Shown here: piece after piece, positions 15,403 through 15,721 of the stretch
Position numbering within the stretch: position 1 is the stretch's first letter
Layout: each line of letters opens with the position of its first letter
Assembly: GCA_902772565.1 (NCBI GenBank)
Contig: CACYBJ010000044.1
Location: forward strand, 1 to 15,721
DNA from: an uncultured Lachnospiraceae bacterium
Lineage (GTDB): Bacteria; Bacillota; Clostridia; Lachnospirales; Lachnospiraceae
Length of the DNA: 15,721 bases
Reading direction: 5' to 3'
The notes under the pieces: model-generated
Database searches by the model: none
The model's input: only the letters and a program-made list of their open reading frames with translations
Told to the model about the DNA's origin: nothing
Program-made: the position numbers and the translations under genes

Positions 15403-15441
15403 GCAGGCGCACTTTCCGTTTGACGACGCGCCTGCAGCGTC
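15403..15441 (-). promoter_or_regulatory. Mutually exclusive hairpins in the LCP leader
   Basis: In minus-strand RNA, GCAGGCGC (from 15428-15435) can pair perfectly with GCGCCTGC (from 15403-15410), ending 3 nt before ATG 15399 and placing the SD-like GGAAAG in the loop. Alternatively GACGC can pair with GCGTC inside the 32-bp repeat (15425-15429 with 15437-15441), which uses part of the first arm. Seen by eye; function is inference. Confidence 0.45.
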
Positions 15442-15456
15442 ACCAAAGGGTTTGAA
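15425..15456. repeat. 32-bp dispersed repeat, copy 2 (LCP leader)
   Basis: An exact copy of 13607-13638 in the same orientation. It lies 25 nt upstream of the LCP start and inside its predicted leader. A further hairpin, GGTTTGA-N6-TCAAACC (15449-15468), overlaps its edge. Confidence 0.95.
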
Positions 15457-15511
15457 GAAACTCAAACCAATCCCTAATACTTGTCCCTTATAAACAGAGA
15501 ATAACAATACA

Positions 15512-15539
15512 ATTATAATACATACGCTTTGGTTTTCAA
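15512..15539 (-). promoter_or_regulatory. Predicted promoter of the LCP gene
   Basis: TTGAAA (15534-15539), a 16-nt spacer and TATAAT (15512-15517) on the minus strand: a perfect -10 and a 5/6 -35. The start would be near 15505, giving a leader of about 105 nt that contains the 32-bp repeat. Confidence 0.7.
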
Positions 15540-15595
15540 GTGAACTAAGTAACAAAAAAGCACGTCTCGGACTTATATTTCACACAAAAATATAC

Positions 15596-15627
15596 AAAAA
15601 AGCAGACGCCCAAAGGACGTCTGCTTT
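15596..15627 (-). terminator. Intrinsic terminator of pckA
   Basis: A 10-bp perfect stem (AAAGCAGACG at 15599-15608, CGTCTGCTTT at 15618-15627) with a 9-nt loop and a T-run on the minus strand. It lies about 20 nt after the pckA stop. Confidence 0.9.
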
Positions 15628-15646
15628 AAATGCTTTGTAATTCAAA

Positions 15647-15721
15647 TTACAGCTGAGGACCTGCAGAAACAAGTGCCTTACCAGCTTCATTTGTCTCGTA
15701 CTTCTTGAAGTTCTTCTGGAA
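15647..15721 (-). CDS. pckA: Phosphoenolpyruvate carboxykinase (ATP), C-terminal 24 codons only
   Basis: The last 24 codons of a gene entering from the right edge, ending in TAA. They read FQKNFKKYE, then TNEAGKALVSAGPQL. This matches the conserved C-terminus of ATP-dependent PEP carboxykinases, where E. coli PckA ends NFDKYTDTPAG followed by AALVAAGPKL (from memory). The enzyme interconverts oxaloacetate plus ATP with PEP, CO2 and ADP in the cytosol; in anaerobes it often runs in the PEP-carboxylating direction. The catalytic part is outside the window, so the call rests on this short tail and the terminator just downstream. Confidence 0.8.
   Translation of the reverse strand, partial: FQKNFKKYETNEAGKALVSAGPQL

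Noticed and set aside
15400..15555. N-terminal extension of the LCP protein to ATG 15555
   Set aside because: The extension contains the predicted promoter (15512-15539) and the 32-bp noncoding repeat, and adds an unlikely peptide before the real membrane segments.

Overview
The window looks like a chromosomal segment of a low-to-moderate-GC Firmicute, most likely a member of the Clostridia and plausibly Lachnospiraceae. The basis is gene content (YhaO/YhaN-type nuclease pair, a small alarmone synthetase, a GntR/YtrB-type ABC unit, ATP-type PEP carboxykinase, LCP wall enzyme), strong AGGAGG-type ribosome binding sites, sigma-A promoters close to TTGACA/TATAAT, and short-stem intrinsic terminators. 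Taxonomy is inference. No mobile element, CRISPR array, tRNA or rRNA was seen. Almost everything is on the minus strand; only two genes at 2741-4231 run on the plus strand.

Layout from left to right. (1) 1-2551, minus: a tightly overlapping operon of a RelA/SpoT-domain small alarmone synthetase, an OmpR-type response regulator and a sensor histidine kinase that runs off the left edge. (2) 2552-2740: divergent promoter region. (3) 2741-4231, plus: an unrecognised coiled-coil protein and a histidine-phosphatase enzyme, closed by a bidirectional terminator. (4) 4288-6037, minus: ABC ATPase plus membrane permease. The ATPase has an unusual repetitive QYGYP tail, and the operon has a near-consensus promoter bracketed by an inverted repeat and a long leader hairpin. 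(5) 6273-9503, minus: carB, the carbamoyl-phosphate synthase large subunit, with its own promoter and terminator and no carA beside it. (6) 9737-13569, minus: a YhaO-like Mre11/SbcD-family nuclease overlapping a YhaN-like SMC/Rad50-type ATPase that carries a membrane hairpin. (7) 13819-15399, minus: a LytR-CpsA-Psr cell-wall polymer transferase. (8) 15647-15721, minus: the last 24 codons of ATP-dependent PEP carboxykinase, with its terminator.

How the parts work together: most transcription units are ordinary housekeeping or envelope functions and are independent. Three regulatory features stand out. The alarmone synthetase is embedded in a two-component operon, which suggests linked signalling. 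A perfect 32-bp repeat sits in the leaders of both the nuclease operon and the LCP gene, and at the LCP gene it can form two mutually exclusive hairpins. The ABC operon has the elaborate promoter and leader architecture noted above. I did not find a clearly new multi-gene defence or biosynthetic system; the leader repeat and the alarmone/two-component operon are the best candidates for follow-up.
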